Origin: Verrucomicrobiota bacterium
GTDB lineage: Bacteria; Verrucomicrobiota; Verrucomicrobiia; Limisphaerales; UBA1319
Length of the DNA stretch: 64,000 bases
Reading direction: 5' to 3'
NCBI GenBank assembly: GCA_022711435.1
Contig: JAKLFB010000023.1
Location: forward strand, 1 to 64,000
The notes beneath the pieces are model-generated. The model saw nothing but the letters and a program-made list of their open reading frames with translations. It ran no database searches and was not told the DNA's origin. The translations under genes and the position numbers were made by a program. Of the stretch, positions 9,592 to 17,341 are shown one piece after another. Within the stretch, counting starts at the first letter, position 1; each line of letters opens with the position of its first letter.

Positions 9592-11430
9592 TCAACGCGG
9601 CAAAGTGAGCTCGACGGGGCTTTGGAGCGCGTTGGTCATGGGATCGGGCAACTGCCAGACGCGCGATCCGGTCGAGTCGGTGAAATAGAGGCGGGAAGGC
9701 GAGAATGCGGTGGGATCGCCGTCGGCCCAGAAAGCGAAGAAGGGATCGGCGGCGTGGAGGGGGCGTCGGGCGTAAGTGTGGTTGAAGGGGCTGTTGCGGG
9801 TGATCTGGCGGGAGATGACCCAGGTGAGGCCGCGATCGGCGCTGGTCCAGAGGGCCATTTCACCGCCGGCCTGCCACGCCTGGGGGCCGGTCTGCGTGGG
9901 GCCGATGACCAGCCAGCGATGGGGGCGCAGGTAGAGGCTGCCCATGTCGTAGTTGTGGTCGGACTGGCAGATCGTGGAGGTGATCCATCGCTGGCCGTCC
10001 CATCGGGTGAGCGTCCAGGTGCGTGGATCGCCGGCGGGGCCGGGCGCGTGATGGCGGCTGGTGATGTAGAGGAGCACCGGGTGGCCCTGGTCGTCGAAGT
10101 CGAGGTCCATGGTGTACATGAGCCGGCCCTGGGCGGCGTAATCGATGACGCGGGCGGGGTTGTCGGGAGTGGTGAGCGGGGTGGCGACGGGGGTGCCGTC
10201 GGCGGTGGTCCAGGTCTGGCCGAAGTCCTCGGTCTGGAGGTAATAGAGGTCGGTTCGCTGGTCGACATTGCCGTTGGGGTGGCGGTTGAAAAACGTGGCG
10301 ACCTTCTGGTGGCGCGCCTGGCTGACCTGGTAATGCCCTTGGATGCCGGCCAGCTTCCGGTGCGCGCTCCAGGCGACGCCGTCGGGGCTGGTTTCCCAGT
10401 ACAGCTCGCGGCCGGCGGTGTATTTGGTGAACAGGTGGAGGAACCCGCGGCCCGCGATGTGCCATGGCTGCGGGTAGGTGATCTCATCGGAGCGGATTCG
10501 GTCGAACTCGGAGACGTCGTAGGGGCGTTTGGAGCGGTATTTGAATCCGGGCCGAACCCGGCCGCGGCCGCTGACAAACACCCAGAGGCAGCCATCGGGA
10601 TCGATGCAGAGGCTGGGATTGTCATGGGGATCGTTCACACCGCCCTTGTCATGGACGATGGTGGGGCGGGGGACCAGGCGAGTCGAGTGATCGTAATAGG
10701 ATGCCATGATGAGCAGGTGGCGCTGGTTGCGGATCGTGCCGCCATAGACGAAGAAGGTCTTGTTGACCGCGGGGGCGTAGACGGCCATGGGCACGTGATT
10801 GGCCGTGTAGGTGCCGAGCCCGCCGGAGTATTTGTCCCCGTATTCCGAGACCTGCCCGAGGGTGAACCAGATGCCGCGATAGCCGTCGTTCCAGCCGGGC
10901 GGAGGCAGCAGTGCGACGCGGTAGGACTGCTGCGATTGGGTGGCGTTCGGGTCGGTGTAGCGCGAGAGCAGGCCGTCCCCCCATCGCGTGTGCAAGGGGG
11001 ACCAGAGGGGCGAGGTCAAGCGCGATCCGGTTTCCACCATGTATTCGCGGTTGGATTGGGTCTGGAAGGAGAAACCGAACGCCTCGGCGCCAAAGGCGGG
11101 ATCGACGAGCCGGAAATCGGCAGGGATGGCGGATGAACCTTCCACGGAGACCGCGAGGCAATCGACTTGATCCTGGCCGGTCTGGGTGCGGCGGGGGATT
11201 TTGCCGTGGGCGGGATCGTCCTCGAGGAGGAGGATCTGGGCTGGCTGTGCGGCTGGCAGCCATTGCGCAAGCCCATCCAGGGTGGGCTGCAGGTTGCCGG
11301 CCGGGTATTTGGCATTGCTGTTGAAGCCGTCGACGTCGACGAGAACCGCCGCGGTAGCGGCTTGTGCGGTCAAGGCGCAGCCCAGGCAGAGTAAGCCTGC
11401 TGCAATCAGGATGGGATGGCAGGTTTTCAT
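9592..11430 (-). CDS. Exported BNR_4-type beta-propeller protein
   Basis: A 612-residue protein with a signal peptide (MKTCHPILIAAGLLCLGC, cleavage near AQA). A variable N-terminal part is followed from about residue 165 by a large domain matching the BNR-repeat-containing BNR_4 family (GYRGIWFTLGQ, GGLGTYTANHVPMAVY, DPHDNPSLCIDPDGCLWVF, HIAGRGFLHLFTKY). In the second half, Asp-box-like turns such as TSADRGLTW and TEDFGQTWTT support a beta-propeller. Members occur in polysaccharide-utilisation loci, some with lyase or hydrolase activity, but which applies here cannot be told. It is the first gene of the leftward block and is separated from a rightward gene by a long intergenic region. Confidence 0.8.
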   Translation of the reverse strand: MKTCHPILIAAGLLCLGCALTAQAATAAVLVDVDGFNSNAKYPAGNLQPTLDGLAQWLPAAQPAQILLLEDDPAHGKIPRRTQTGQDQVDCLAVSVEGSSAIPADFRLVDPAFGAEAFGFSFQTQSNREYMVETGSRLTSPLWSPLHTRWGDGLLSRYTDPNATQSQQSYRVALLPPPGWNDGYRGIWFTLGQVSEYGDKYSGGLGTYTANHVPMAVYAPAVNKTFFVYGGTIRNQRHLLIMASYYDHSTRLVPRPTIVHDKGGVNDPHDNPSLCIDPDGCLWVFVSGRGRVRPGFKYRSKRPYDVSEFDRIRSDEITYPQPWHIAGRGFLHLFTKYTAGRELYWETSPDGVAWSAHRKLAGIQGHYQVSQARHQKVATFFNRHPNGNVDQRTDLYYLQTEDFGQTWTTADGTPVATPLTTPDNPARVIDYAAQGRLMYTMDLDFDDQGHPVLLYITSRHHAPGPAGDPRTWTLTRWDGQRWITSTICQSDHNYDMGSLYLRPHRWLVIGPTQTGPQAWQAGGEMALWTSADRGLTWVISRQITRNSPFNHTYARRPLHAADPFFAFWADGDPTAFSPSRLYFTDSTGSRVWQLPDPMTNALQSPVELTLPR

Positions 11431-11817
11431 TTGGATGCTGCGAGAATATGCATACCGTCATCCACTTCCTCCAGGCGAGAGCACGCAGCCTGGACGGGTT
11501 CGCAGGCCGGGCCTTGTGCCTGCCGGCAAAGTGCGGGCTGGCTCGATCCGGCGCTGTGGATTTGTGACGCTGGATTATAGATAGCCTTGGCGGCCGGCGC
11601 GAAGCAAGGCATTCCGGCCGCAGGGAGGGCAATGCGGGGAGCCGAGCCAGGCAGCCGCCTTTCCATGAGCCGCCCGGTGAGGGCACCGGGCTACACAGGC
11701 CGGGTCCCCGGACCCGGCGTGAGCGGTTCATGGTCGTCGAGCATGGCCGACAGACCAAGGCAGTTTTCCAGGATCGCAAGCGCTTGACGTTCCGCGATCG
11801 GCCGCGATGATAAAGCC
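11431..11817. other. Divergent intergenic region carrying two hairpins
   Basis: These 387 bases lie between the divergent BNR_4 and PQQ-propeller genes and should hold both promoters. I see no convincing gene: the frames are Arg/Pro/Gly-rich shadows. The only clear structures are the two adjacent inverted repeats at 11672-11718, described separately. Confidence 0.5.
11672..11718. repeat. Two adjacent perfect inverted repeats
   Basis: Arms GCCCGGTG (11672-11679) and CACCGGGC (11684-11691) are separated by 4 bases. Arms GCCGGGTCC (11699-11707) and GGACCCGGC (11710-11718) are separated by 2. Their side-by-side arrangement in a divergent promoter region resembles a dispersed palindromic element rather than a terminator, because neither is followed by a T-run on either strand. 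Confidence 0.5.
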
Positions 11818-13197
11818 ATGAACGAACGATGGCACAGGCCAGCCAAAGAGAGACGTGCCTGGAGGTGTGTGGCTGCCGGGGTGATGGCCATGGCGTGTTG
11901 TCTGGGCGGGGGTCAGGGGGTGGCGCCGGGCGGATCGGGGGGCGGCAATGGTCTGATCGCGTCTGCGGCGCCGGACTGGCCGCAATGGCGGGGGCCGCGC
12001 CGGGACGGGATCTGCGACGAAACAGGCCTGCTGGGCCAATGGCCGAAGGAAGGCCCGCGCAAGTTGTGGTCGGCCGCCGGGCTCGGGCGCGGGTATTCGG
12101 CCCCGATCGTGGTGAAGGGCCGGATTTTTCTCTGCGGGGATTTCGAGGACGAGCTGCGAGTGATCGCATTGGATCTCGAGGGGCGTCCGATCTGGCAGAC
12201 CGCGCAGGGGCGTTCGTGGAAGAACCCGTATCCGGGGGCGCGGGCGAGCTGCACGTGGAGCGAGGGGCGTTTGTTCCATTTGAACGCGCATGGGCGGCTG
12301 GCGTGCCTGGATCCGGACACGGGCCGGGAGCTGTGGGCGGCGGACATTTTGGAGCGGTTCGAGGGCCGGAACATCACGTGGGCGCTGAGCGAATGCGTGC
12401 TGGTGGACGGGGATCGAGTGATTGTGACGCCGGGGGGCCGGCGGGCCCTGATGGCAGCGTTGGACATCCGGACGGGGGAGACGGTATGGGCGAGCGAGCC
12501 CTTGCGCCTGGGAGCGACGGCCGATGCCGCCCATGCCCGGGTTGCCGAGCCGGCGGGCGAGGTTGATGGCGCCAGCTATGCTTCGCCGATCCTCCTCCGG
12601 CTCGATGGTCGGCGCCAGATTGTCAACTGCTCGGAGCGCCACGTGTTTGGAGTCGATGCGGAGAGCGGGCGCCTTCTATGGACGCGCCCGCTGCCGACGA
12701 GGCATCGGGTGATCGCGTCGACGCCGGTCTGGTGCGGGGACTCGGTTTTCGTGACCGCACCGGACACCGAGGAAGGCGGGCTCTATCGGCTGGGGATGGA
12801 AGGGGATCGGGCGCAGGTGGAGCTGTTGTGGAAGACGCAGCTCGACACCTGCCAGGGAGGGGTGGTGCGAGTGGGGGACGCGCTGTATGGATCCTGGTAT
12901 CGGCGCCAACGGGGGTGGGCGTGCGTGGATCTGGGCAGCGGCGGGATTCGCTACGAGAACCGCGAGCTCGCGATGGGGCCGGTGCTCTACGCGGATGGGC
13001 GGCTGTATTGCCTGAGCCAGGAAGGGGAGATGGCATTGCTCGAGCCCACGCCGGGCGGTTTCGAGATCCGGGGCCGGTTCCGGCTGGTGGAAAAACGCAC
13101 CAGCGATGCCTGGACCCACCCGGTCATCCATGGGGGGCGGCTCCTGCTTCGCTACCACGAACGGCTGGATGCGTACGGCATTGGCGCCGGGCAGTGA
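11818..13197 (+). CDS. Exported PQQ-binding-like beta-propeller protein
   Basis: The product is 459 residues. After a basic N-terminus and a hydrophobic segment (VAAGVMAMACCLGGGQG) comes DWPQWRGPRRDGICDETGLL, the stereotyped opening of verrucomicrobial and planctomycetal PQQ-like repeat proteins. Repeated units of an eight-bladed BamB/quinoprotein-type propeller follow (GRPIWQTA, TGRELWAADI, TGETVWASE, SGRLLWTRPL). Members without dehydrogenase partners act as periplasmic scaffolds; binding of PQQ cannot be shown from sequence. No adjacent operon partner: the next gene lies 82 bases downstream and is unrelated. Confidence 0.8.
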   Translation: MNERWHRPAKERRAWRCVAAGVMAMACCLGGGQGVAPGGSGGGNGLIASAAPDWPQWRGPRRDGICDETGLLGQWPKEGPRKLWSAAGLGRGYSAPIVVKGRIFLCGDFEDELRVIALDLEGRPIWQTAQGRSWKNPYPGARASCTWSEGRLFHLNAHGRLACLDPDTGRELWAADILERFEGRNITWALSECVLVDGDRVIVTPGGRRALMAALDIRTGETVWASEPLRLGATADAAHARVAEPAGEVDGASYASPILLRLDGRRQIVNCSERHVFGVDAESGRLLWTRPLPTRHRVIASTPVWCGDSVFVTAPDTEEGGLYRLGMEGDRAQVELLWKTQLDTCQGGVVRVGDALYGSWYRRQRGWACVDLGSGGIRYENRELAMGPVLYADGRLYCLSQEGEMALLEPTPGGFEIRGRFRLVEKRTSDAWTHPVIHGGRLLLRYHERLDAYGIGAGQ

Positions 13198-13279
13198 CCG
13201 CGGATCGAATGGAAGCCCGATATCACGGCTGGAACTTGGGGTCTGTGCAATTACGTAAACCCTTATCGGAGGCACGATC

Positions 13280-14431
13280 ATGTTAGCGACACAAATTCGT
13301 CAGAAGGACAGCGTGTTTTATTTCGCGGCGTATCCCGCGGAGGATCTGCTGGGCAAGATCCGGTTCATCAGCCGGTTTTACGGTGAGGAAGGCTCGATCA
13401 CGCCGGAGGATGCCCCCTTGGAGGACGAGGTGGCGCAGTTCATCCGCCGGATCGAGCGTTCGGACAAGGCGTTTCAGCGCCAGCTTTCGCGGGCGAAGGT
13501 CCGGTCGATCAAGAATTTCTATCAGACGGCGGTGAGCCAGCCGCCGATTCCGGGAACGATCCTGCTGTTCAGCGCGGACGCGTTGCAGTTCGAGCCGATG
13601 GGGGGGCTGAGCAGCGTGGGGCATTTGCAGGAACCGGCGGGCAAGTATCTGATCATCGATGGGCAGCATCGGCTGGCGGCGCTGCAATTTTACTGCCAGG
13701 AACGGCCGGGCGAGGCCGCCCATCTGATGGTGCCTTGCATCATCTTCGACGGCCGGAGCGAGGATTTCGCGGCGGAGATGTTTGTGATCATCAACTCGAC
13801 GCCGACGCGGATCAACAAGAGCCATCTGGTGGACCTGTATGAGCGGGTGTCGTGGGCGGCGCCGGACAAGCGTCTGGCGGCGCAAGTGGTCGACCAGCTG
13901 TATGGGGAAGCGGACAGCCCGCTGCGCTACCGCATCAACCGGCTGGGGGGGCGGAGCCGGCAGGACAAGTGGATCCTGCAGGCCGAGCTGTTTCACGAGG
14001 TCTACCGGTGGGTCGAGGCCGAGTGGCGCGAGCGCGACCTGCCTGCGCCCGCCCGCAACGAGGTCCGGCTGCGCTATGAGGCCCTGCGCGATTTCTTCCG
14101 CGCGGCGGCGGCTGTGTGGGGAGAAACCTGGGGCCGGGAGACCCATTTTGTGACGGCGGCGGTCACCCTCAAGGCGATGGTCCGGGTTGCGGTCGAGCTG
14201 GCCCGGGGGGACGACGGTCCGGCTGGCGAGCGCGTGAGCCGTTGGACCGGCCGGCTGCAGCCGTGGGCGGAGCTCAAATCCAAGTTCCGCGCGGACGGCT
14301 TTTACGAGCGGTTTCCGGCGAAGGGCCAGGTGGAGCGCGTGGGCCGCATCCATCGGGAGCTGGCGAGGGCGATCGGGCTGAAGATCGAGCCGAGGGACCG
14401 CCGGGGTCCGAAGCCTGGCGCCGAAGAATAG
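13280..14431 (+). CDS. DGQHR-domain (DndB-like) protein
   Basis: A 383-residue cytosolic protein. The signature IIDGQHRLAAL (DGQHR at 127-131) and the downstream block IINSTPTRINKSHLVDLYE (about 170-188) are hallmarks of the DGQHR superfamily. That superfamily contains DndB, the repressor-like component of DNA phosphorothioation, and related ParB/Srx-fold proteins of DNA-modification systems. The length is normal for the family (about 350-400). A strong GGAGG seven bases before the ATG supports the start. No dndACDE, dpd or restriction genes lie nearby, so this is a solitary member flanked by a PQQ propeller and rubrerythrin. Function is unknown; nucleic-acid binding or nucleotide hydrolysis is a family-based guess. 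Confidence 0.8.
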   Translation: MLATQIRQKDSVFYFAAYPAEDLLGKIRFISRFYGEEGSITPEDAPLEDEVAQFIRRIERSDKAFQRQLSRAKVRSIKNFYQTAVSQPPIPGTILLFSADALQFEPMGGLSSVGHLQEPAGKYLIIDGQHRLAALQFYCQERPGEAAHLMVPCIIFDGRSEDFAAEMFVIINSTPTRINKSHLVDLYERVSWAAPDKRLAAQVVDQLYGEADSPLRYRINRLGGRSRQDKWILQAELFHEVYRWVEAEWRERDLPAPARNEVRLRYEALRDFFRAAAAVWGETWGRETHFVTAAVTLKAMVRVAVELARGDDGPAGERVSRWTGRLQPWAELKSKFRADGFYERFPAKGQVERVGRIHRELARAIGLKIEPRDRRGPKPGAEE

Positions 14432-14537
14432 CCCTGCCAAACAGGGGGTAGAGGAGGGGGGATCCAATAGAATATTGTCCTGCACCCGCCGCCGGGCGCA
14501 CTGCGGAAAAACGCTTTCTTTTCGTGAGGAGATCCGT

Positions 14538-15071
14538 ATGTTTGCCAGTCGCCAGTGCGCGACGAAGACTATGAACACGACGCAAAACAACCTCAAAGAA
14601 GCATTCGCCGGAGAGAGCCAAGCCAGCCAGAAATACCTGGCCTTCTCGAAGCGAGCCGAGAAGGAAGGTTTCCGCAACATCGCCAAGCTGTTTCGCACGG
14701 CGGCCGAAGCCGAGCGGATCCATGCGGAGGGCCATCTTGCGGCCATGGACGGCATCGGGCGCACGGCGGAGAACCTGCAGGCCGCGATTGCGGGGGAGAC
14801 GTACGAATTCACCCAGATGTATCCGCCGATGGTGCAGCAGGCGGAGGCCGATGGCCACAAAGCAAAGCGGATGTTCGATTACGCGGTGAAGGCCGAGGCC
14901 GTCCACGCGCGCCTCTATCAGATGGCGCTGGAGGCTGTGCAGCAAGGGAAGGATCTGCCGCAGGACAAGATCTATCTCTGCCCGATTTGCGGCGACATCG
15001 AGTTCGGAGCTCCGCCCGAGATCTGCCCGGTCTGCAAGGCGAAGGGCTCGTGCTTCATCCAGGTGGGATGA
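14538..15071 (+). CDS. Rubrerythrin
   Basis: A 177-residue non-heme di-iron protein. An N-terminal four-helix ferritin-like domain carries the expected Glu/His ligands (LKEAFAGESQASQKY, AAEAERIHAEGH, AGETYEFTQMYP, AVKAEAVHARLY). A C-terminal rubredoxin-like domain has two CxxC knuckles (YLCPICGDIEF and ICPVCKAKG). It reduces hydrogen peroxide using electrons from rubredoxin or a flavoprotein. The ATG at 14538 is preceded by GAGGAG at 6-base spacing; an internal ATG at 14571 would match the shorter classical start. It heads a redox group with the flavin reductase-rubredoxin gene (103 bases on) and a CDGSH protein, so peroxide defence is the likely shared role. Confidence 0.93.
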   Translation: MFASRQCATKTMNTTQNNLKEAFAGESQASQKYLAFSKRAEKEGFRNIAKLFRTAAEAERIHAEGHLAAMDGIGRTAENLQAAIAGETYEFTQMYPPMVQQAEADGHKAKRMFDYAVKAEAVHARLYQMALEAVQQGKDLPQDKIYLCPICGDIEFGAPPEICPVCKAKGSCFIQVG

Positions 15072-15174
15072 TGGCGGGAGCGTTTTGGCGGCCCTGGCCG
15101 CCGAAACCGGCGAGGCGCGCGTTCCGGGCGCCGGACCGCAGGCGGGACGCGCCTCGCACGGCACATTGCCCAGT

Positions 15175-15897
15175 ATGAATCGCGAGACCTTTTACAGGAT
15201 CACCTACGGCCTTTACGTGGTAAGCTCGGCCGATGGCGGGCAGAGCGGCGGGTATATCGGCAACACGGTCTTTCAGGTGACCGCCCAGCCTCCCCGGTTT
15301 GCCGTCGCCTGCAACAAGGACAACCACACGTCGGGATTGATCGAGCGAAGCCGGGTGTTCGCCATCTCCATCCTGCGGCAGGACGCCAGGACCGAGCTCA
15401 TCGGCCTGTTCGGATACCAGTCCGGACGCGCCGTGAAAAAGTTCGCCTCCGTGCGGCATCGGACGGGGCAGACCGGCGCCCCGATCCTGCTGGAGGACAC
15501 GCTGGGCTGGCTCGAGTGCAGGCTGGTGCAGACTGTGGACGTGGGCACGCACCTTCTCTTTGTCGGCGAGCTGGTGGACGGCGATCTGACGGGCTGCTCC
15601 GATCCGCCGCTCACCTACGCATACTACCGGGATGTCAAGAAGGGCAAGGCGCCCAAGAACGCCCCGACCTACATCGAGCCCGATCCGAGCGACGGTGCGG
15701 CCAAGACCGGGGCGGCGGACAGCGCCCGCGCGTCCCCCGCCCAATACGCCTGCAGCATCTGCGGCCACGTCTATGATCCAGCTGCGGGCGATCCGGATGC
15801 GGGAATCGCGCCCGGCACCCGGTTCGAAGACCTGCCGGAGGACTGGGTCTGCCCGGTCTGCCGGGCCGACAAATCCTATTTTGTGAAACAAACGTAG
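15175..15897 (+). CDS. Flavin reductase-rubredoxin fusion protein
   Basis: The protein is 240 residues from MNRETFY. Residues 1-160 match the FMN-binding split-barrel flavin reductase family (YGLYVVSSADGGQSGGYIGNTVFQVTAQPP, ACNKDNHTSGLI). After a Ser/Ala-rich linker, the last 50 residues are a complete rubredoxin (YACSICGHVYDP, PEDWVCPVCRADKSYF) with two CxxC pairs for one Fe. This matches the high-molecular-weight rubredoxins that pass electrons from NAD(P)H to flavodiiron proteins or rubrerythrin. Its position directly after rubrerythrin suggests it is the reductant of that enzyme (inference). In-frame codons upstream of 15175 give an atypical Ala/Gly-rich leader and were excluded. Confidence 0.9.
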   Translation: MNRETFYRITYGLYVVSSADGGQSGGYIGNTVFQVTAQPPRFAVACNKDNHTSGLIERSRVFAISILRQDARTELIGLFGYQSGRAVKKFASVRHRTGQTGAPILLEDTLGWLECRLVQTVDVGTHLLFVGELVDGDLTGCSDPPLTYAYYRDVKKGKAPKNAPTYIEPDPSDGAAKTGAADSARASPAQYACSICGHVYDPAAGDPDAGIAPGTRFEDLPEDWVCPVCRADKSYFVKQT

Positions 15898-15923
15898 CCC
15901 TCGAGGCTCATCGCCTAACACTC

Positions 15924-16169
15924 ATGAAAACCCCCGTGATCGCACAGAAATCGCCCGCGGTGCAAAAAGCGGAAAAGGGCACCTATCACTGGTGCTCGTG
16001 CGGGAGATCGAAGCGCCAGCCCTTTTGCGACGGATCGCACGCGGGCACCGAGTTCAAGCCAATGAAAGTGGAGATTGGGGAGGCGCAAACGGTGGCTTGG
16101 TGTCAGTGCAAGCATACGAAGACCCCCCCGTTCTGCGACGGATCGCACATGAGCCTGCCGAAGGCATAA
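15924..16169 (+). CDS. Small double CDGSH iron-sulfur protein
   Basis: An 81-residue protein with two CDGSH (mitoNEET-type) motifs: CSCGRSKRQPFCDGSHAG in the first half and CQCKHTKTPPFCDGSHMS at the end. Each supplies three Cys and one His for a 2Fe-2S cluster. Two motifs in one short chain is the prokaryotic class seen in small redox or iron-sensing proteins. It starts 26 bases after the flavin reductase-rubredoxin gene and is presumably co-transcribed. The precise redox role is unknown. Confidence 0.9.
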   Translation: MKTPVIAQKSPAVQKAEKGTYHWCSCGRSKRQPFCDGSHAGTEFKPMKVEIGEAQTVAWCQCKHTKTPPFCDGSHMSLPKA

Positions 16170-16218
16170 AAGGCCCGGGTTCGAGTTGTGCCACGGGTTT
16201 CTCGCCGGGAGGCGAGGC

Positions 16219-17124
16219 TCAGAACACCTCGGCCCTGAAGCCCGTCGCCTCCCGGACGCGATGGGCGATGCGCGAGAGGAAGGGCAGGGACAAATGGTGG
16301 CAGCTCGCCACGGCCGTTGGCCGATGGGCTGAGTAGATCTGGACCAGGGCGATCTGGGCGCCGGCATCCCTCAGCTCCGTCAGGCGGCGGACATATTCCT
16401 CGATGTCTTCGGCCGATGGGGACTCGCTGTGGACGCTGGCGAAGAGGCTTTGGATGACCACCGGGCGCTGGCGTCCGACCAGGAGAATGTTATCCAGGAC
16501 TTTGGCCATGGGGACTCGTGACCGGTTGATGCGGTCCATGCCGGCCTGGGTGCCGGCGTCCAGCTTGGCCCACACCTCATCCTGAGCCGTAAACCACTCG
16601 AGCCCCTGGCGCACCTCGGGCAGATGCAGCCCGGTTGCGTTGGTGACCAGGACGAGCTGAAAAAAGGAGTGGGGATCCTGGGCGCGCAGATGCACCAGCG
16701 ACCGCACGACCTCGGAAAAATTCGGGCAGAGCGTGGGCTCCCCATTGCCGCTCAAGGAGACGTTCCGAAACCGAAGCAGATCCGCCGGCACCGTGGCATA
16801 GCACGCCAGCTCCCGTATCTTGTCCCGGCGGATCCACGAGAGCATCCGCTCCAGCTCCGACACCATGACATGGACATCGACCCGGGATCCCCCCGCCGAT
16901 TGATCCCGGCGAATCTCGCAATACACGCACCGGAAGTTGCAGTTCTGATCGGGATTGAGATTGACGCCCACCGACAATCCCCGTGCCCGCTGCGAGACCA
17001 TCAGGTAGACGAGCCGGTTGTCGAAGTAATTGCGCGGCTCGCCGAAGACCGATTCGATGCGAGTGGATCCCTCGACCGGATCCGCCTCCGGTGTTTGCCG
17101 ACCTGATTTGCGGGCGCGCGCCAT
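16219..17124 (-). CDS. Radical SAM protein of unknown substrate
   Basis: A 301-residue radical SAM protein starting at MARARKSGRQ (17124). The cluster motif is C62-X3-C66-X2-C69 in PDQNCNFRCVYCE, followed by a SLSGNGEPTLCPNF motif of the GGE type. The sequence resembles the uncharacterised COG0731-like group of radical SAM proteins rather than a known heme enzyme. It lies 217 bases downstream of hemH on the same strand, but a candidate terminator intervenes, so it may be transcribed separately. It converges on the CDGSH gene, with stops 49 bases apart. Confidence 0.8.
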   Translation of the reverse strand: MARARKSGRQTPEADPVEGSTRIESVFGEPRNYFDNRLVYLMVSQRARGLSVGVNLNPDQNCNFRCVYCEIRRDQSAGGSRVDVHVMVSELERMLSWIRRDKIRELACYATVPADLLRFRNVSLSGNGEPTLCPNFSEVVRSLVHLRAQDPHSFFQLVLVTNATGLHLPEVRQGLEWFTAQDEVWAKLDAGTQAGMDRINRSRVPMAKVLDNILLVGRQRPVVIQSLFASVHSESPSAEDIEEYVRRLTELRDAGAQIALVQIYSAHRPTAVASCHHLSLPFLSRIAHRVREATGFRAEVF

Positions 17125-17260
17125 GCCGATTCGAGAAGCTACCCGGCCGATTCGCTGCCAGCATAAGAGGGCTTGGCGCTCCTGGCTTAGCAAAGGTTGG
17201 GAAATGCTGAACAAAAATTGGCGTCAGAGCGTCTGGGGGGGGGCTGGGAGCGATGCGTAG

Positions 17261-17296
17261 AAATAAAAAAGCCATACCCGGCCGGGGCCCGGTTAT
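17261..17296 (-). terminator. Candidate intrinsic terminator of the heme operon
   Basis: On the minus strand, downstream of the hemH stop, an imperfect GC-rich hairpin with outer arms ATAACCGG and CCGGGTAT (one mismatch, 17274-17296) is followed by GGC and then a run of six T within TTTTTTATTT (17261-17270). Position and composition fit Rho-independent termination; the mismatch lowers confidence. Confidence 0.5.
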
Positions 17297-17341
17297 CAAC
17301 AACAAAACATGGCCTTGGTGCTCGCGTCTGCCCCTCTCGAT

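Noticed and set aside
15087..15102. Short GGCGGCC/GGCCGCC hairpin after rubrerythrin as terminator
   Set aside because: The loop is only 2 bases and no T-run follows; in a GC-rich genome such stems arise often by chance.
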